Source: Enterovirga rhinocerotis
Lineage (GTDB): Bacteria; Pseudomonadota; Alphaproteobacteria; Rhizobiales; Beijerinckiaceae
DNA: 64,000 nt
Assembly: GCF_004363955.1 (NCBI RefSeq)
Contig: NZ_SNZR01000011.1
Span: 1,984,001-2,048,000 of the forward strand
Reading direction: 5' to 3'
A program made the position numbers and the translations under genes. Positions 63,776 through 64,000 of the stretch are shown in pieces. Each line of letters opens with the position of its first letter. Position 1 is the first letter of the stretch. A model generated the notes under the pieces. It saw only the letters and a list, made by a program, of their open reading frames with translations, had not been told where the DNA came from and did not search any database.

Positions 63776-64000
63776 TCAGGCCCGCGCGAATGACCTCTCG
63801 GCCGGTCGCACCGAGTGGACGCGACGCGAGGCATCCGGCGCCCCCGCCAGCCAGCGCAGGCGCGCGCATTCGAGCCCCCAGACAAGCCCAAGCAGGATGT
63901 AGACGTGTCGCCAGTGATCGATGTCGATCTGCATGGCCTGCATGAAGTACATCAGCACAGTCGGGACGACGGATTGAGCGAAGCGGCGATAGGGCGAGGC
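63776..64000 (-). CDS. C-terminus of a membrane protein, possibly O-antigen-ligase-like (5' end outside window)
   Basis: The frame is open to the window edge, so only the last 74 residues are visible. They read SPYRRFAQSVVPTVLMYFMQ followed by AMQIDIDHWRHVYILLGLVW, with two hydrophobic stretches and then a basic tail (RVHSVRPAERSFARA). The IDIDHWRHVYILLGL motif reminds me of the end of O-antigen ligase or polymerase family proteins, but this is weak evidence. A GTG inside the frame (63958) is unlikely to be the true start because coding continues upstream. Confidence 0.5.
   Translation of the reverse strand, partial: ASPYRRFAQSVVPTVLMYFMQAMQIDIDHWRHVYILLGLVWGLECARLRWLAGAPDASRRVHSVRPAERSFARA

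Overview
The window is GC-rich chromosomal DNA from an alphaproteobacterium, most likely of the order Hyphomicrobiales (Rhizobiales). The evidence is a crotonyl-CoA carboxylase/reductase and a methylsuccinyl-CoA-dehydrogenase-type enzyme (ethylmalonyl-CoA pathway), a lipoyl-domain-bearing pyruvate dehydrogenase E1 beta, an ExoR-type Sel1 regulator, a giant Growth-Pole-Ring-like coiled-coil protein, GTTC-N7-GTTC SOS boxes and the palindromic intergenic repeats common in this order. A Methylobacteriaceae/Salinarimonadaceae-like host fits, but the genus cannot be fixed from the sequence alone. I see no rRNA, tRNA, CRISPR array, insertion sequence or prophage.

Layout. 1-5.7 kb: ethylmalonyl-CoA pathway genes (mcd-like, cut by the window edge, and ccr) with an EamA transporter, a BrkB/YihY membrane protein and an SDR. 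5.8-7.3 kb: a small accessory patch with an orphan gene under a candidate SOS box, an AT-rich membrane peptide and a Phd/VapC toxin-antitoxin pair. 7.4-12.7 kb: a TetR regulator beside ilvC, two orphan periplasmic binding proteins and an FAD-linked hydroxyacid oxidase. 12.7-15.9 kb: a histone-deacetylase-like amidohydrolase, then ssb, an M20 peptidase and a small AT-rich lipoprotein, with an SOS box upstream of ssb. 16-17.8 kb: three tandem related lipoproteins. 17.9-26.4 kb: the eno, EamA, ftsB, pdhA, pdhB, pdhC block, with three unrelated genes (lipoprotein, Gfa-like, Uma2) inserted between pdhB and pdhC. 26.5-33.5 kb: a TlpA-like thioredoxin, bluB, queF, a TerB-like protein, an MFS carrier, kdsA, a GDSL esterase, an SDR with a [2Fe-2S] ferredoxin, and an Hpt protein. 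33.8-43.2 kb: one 3,152-residue membrane-anchored coiled-coil protein built on a 44-residue repeat, closed by palindromes and a strong terminator. 43.4-51.7 kb: a DegP protease, a glycosyltransferase/methyltransferase pair, a Bcr-type MFS carrier, metY, a FitAB-like toxin-antitoxin pair, an outer-membrane barrel and a conserved orphan. 51.7-64 kb: a GH15 hydrolase, heme A synthase, a DUF2842 protein, ilvD overlapping exoR, PhoX, a secreted orphan, exonuclease III, a Nudix hydrolase, a two-domain cold-shock protein with an RGG linker, and the tail of a membrane protein.

How the genes fit together. Central metabolism is well represented: acetyl-CoA is made by pyruvate dehydrogenase and assimilated by ethylmalonyl-CoA enzymes, a pathway whose mutases need B12, for which BluB makes the lower ligand. 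Branched-chain amino acid synthesis (ilvC, ilvD), methionine (metY) and envelope functions (kdsA, degP, exoR, ftsB) are also present. The most distinctive item is the giant coiled-coil protein, whose architecture matches the polar-growth organiser of Hyphomicrobiales. An Hpt phosphotransfer gene is transcribed away from it, and a CtrA-like site lies between them. No wholly novel multi-gene system stands out. The strongest candidates for new biology are the possible SOS-controlled orphan at 5.8-6.15 kb, the lipoprotein triplet, the interrupted pdh operon and the RGG-linked double cold-shock protein.
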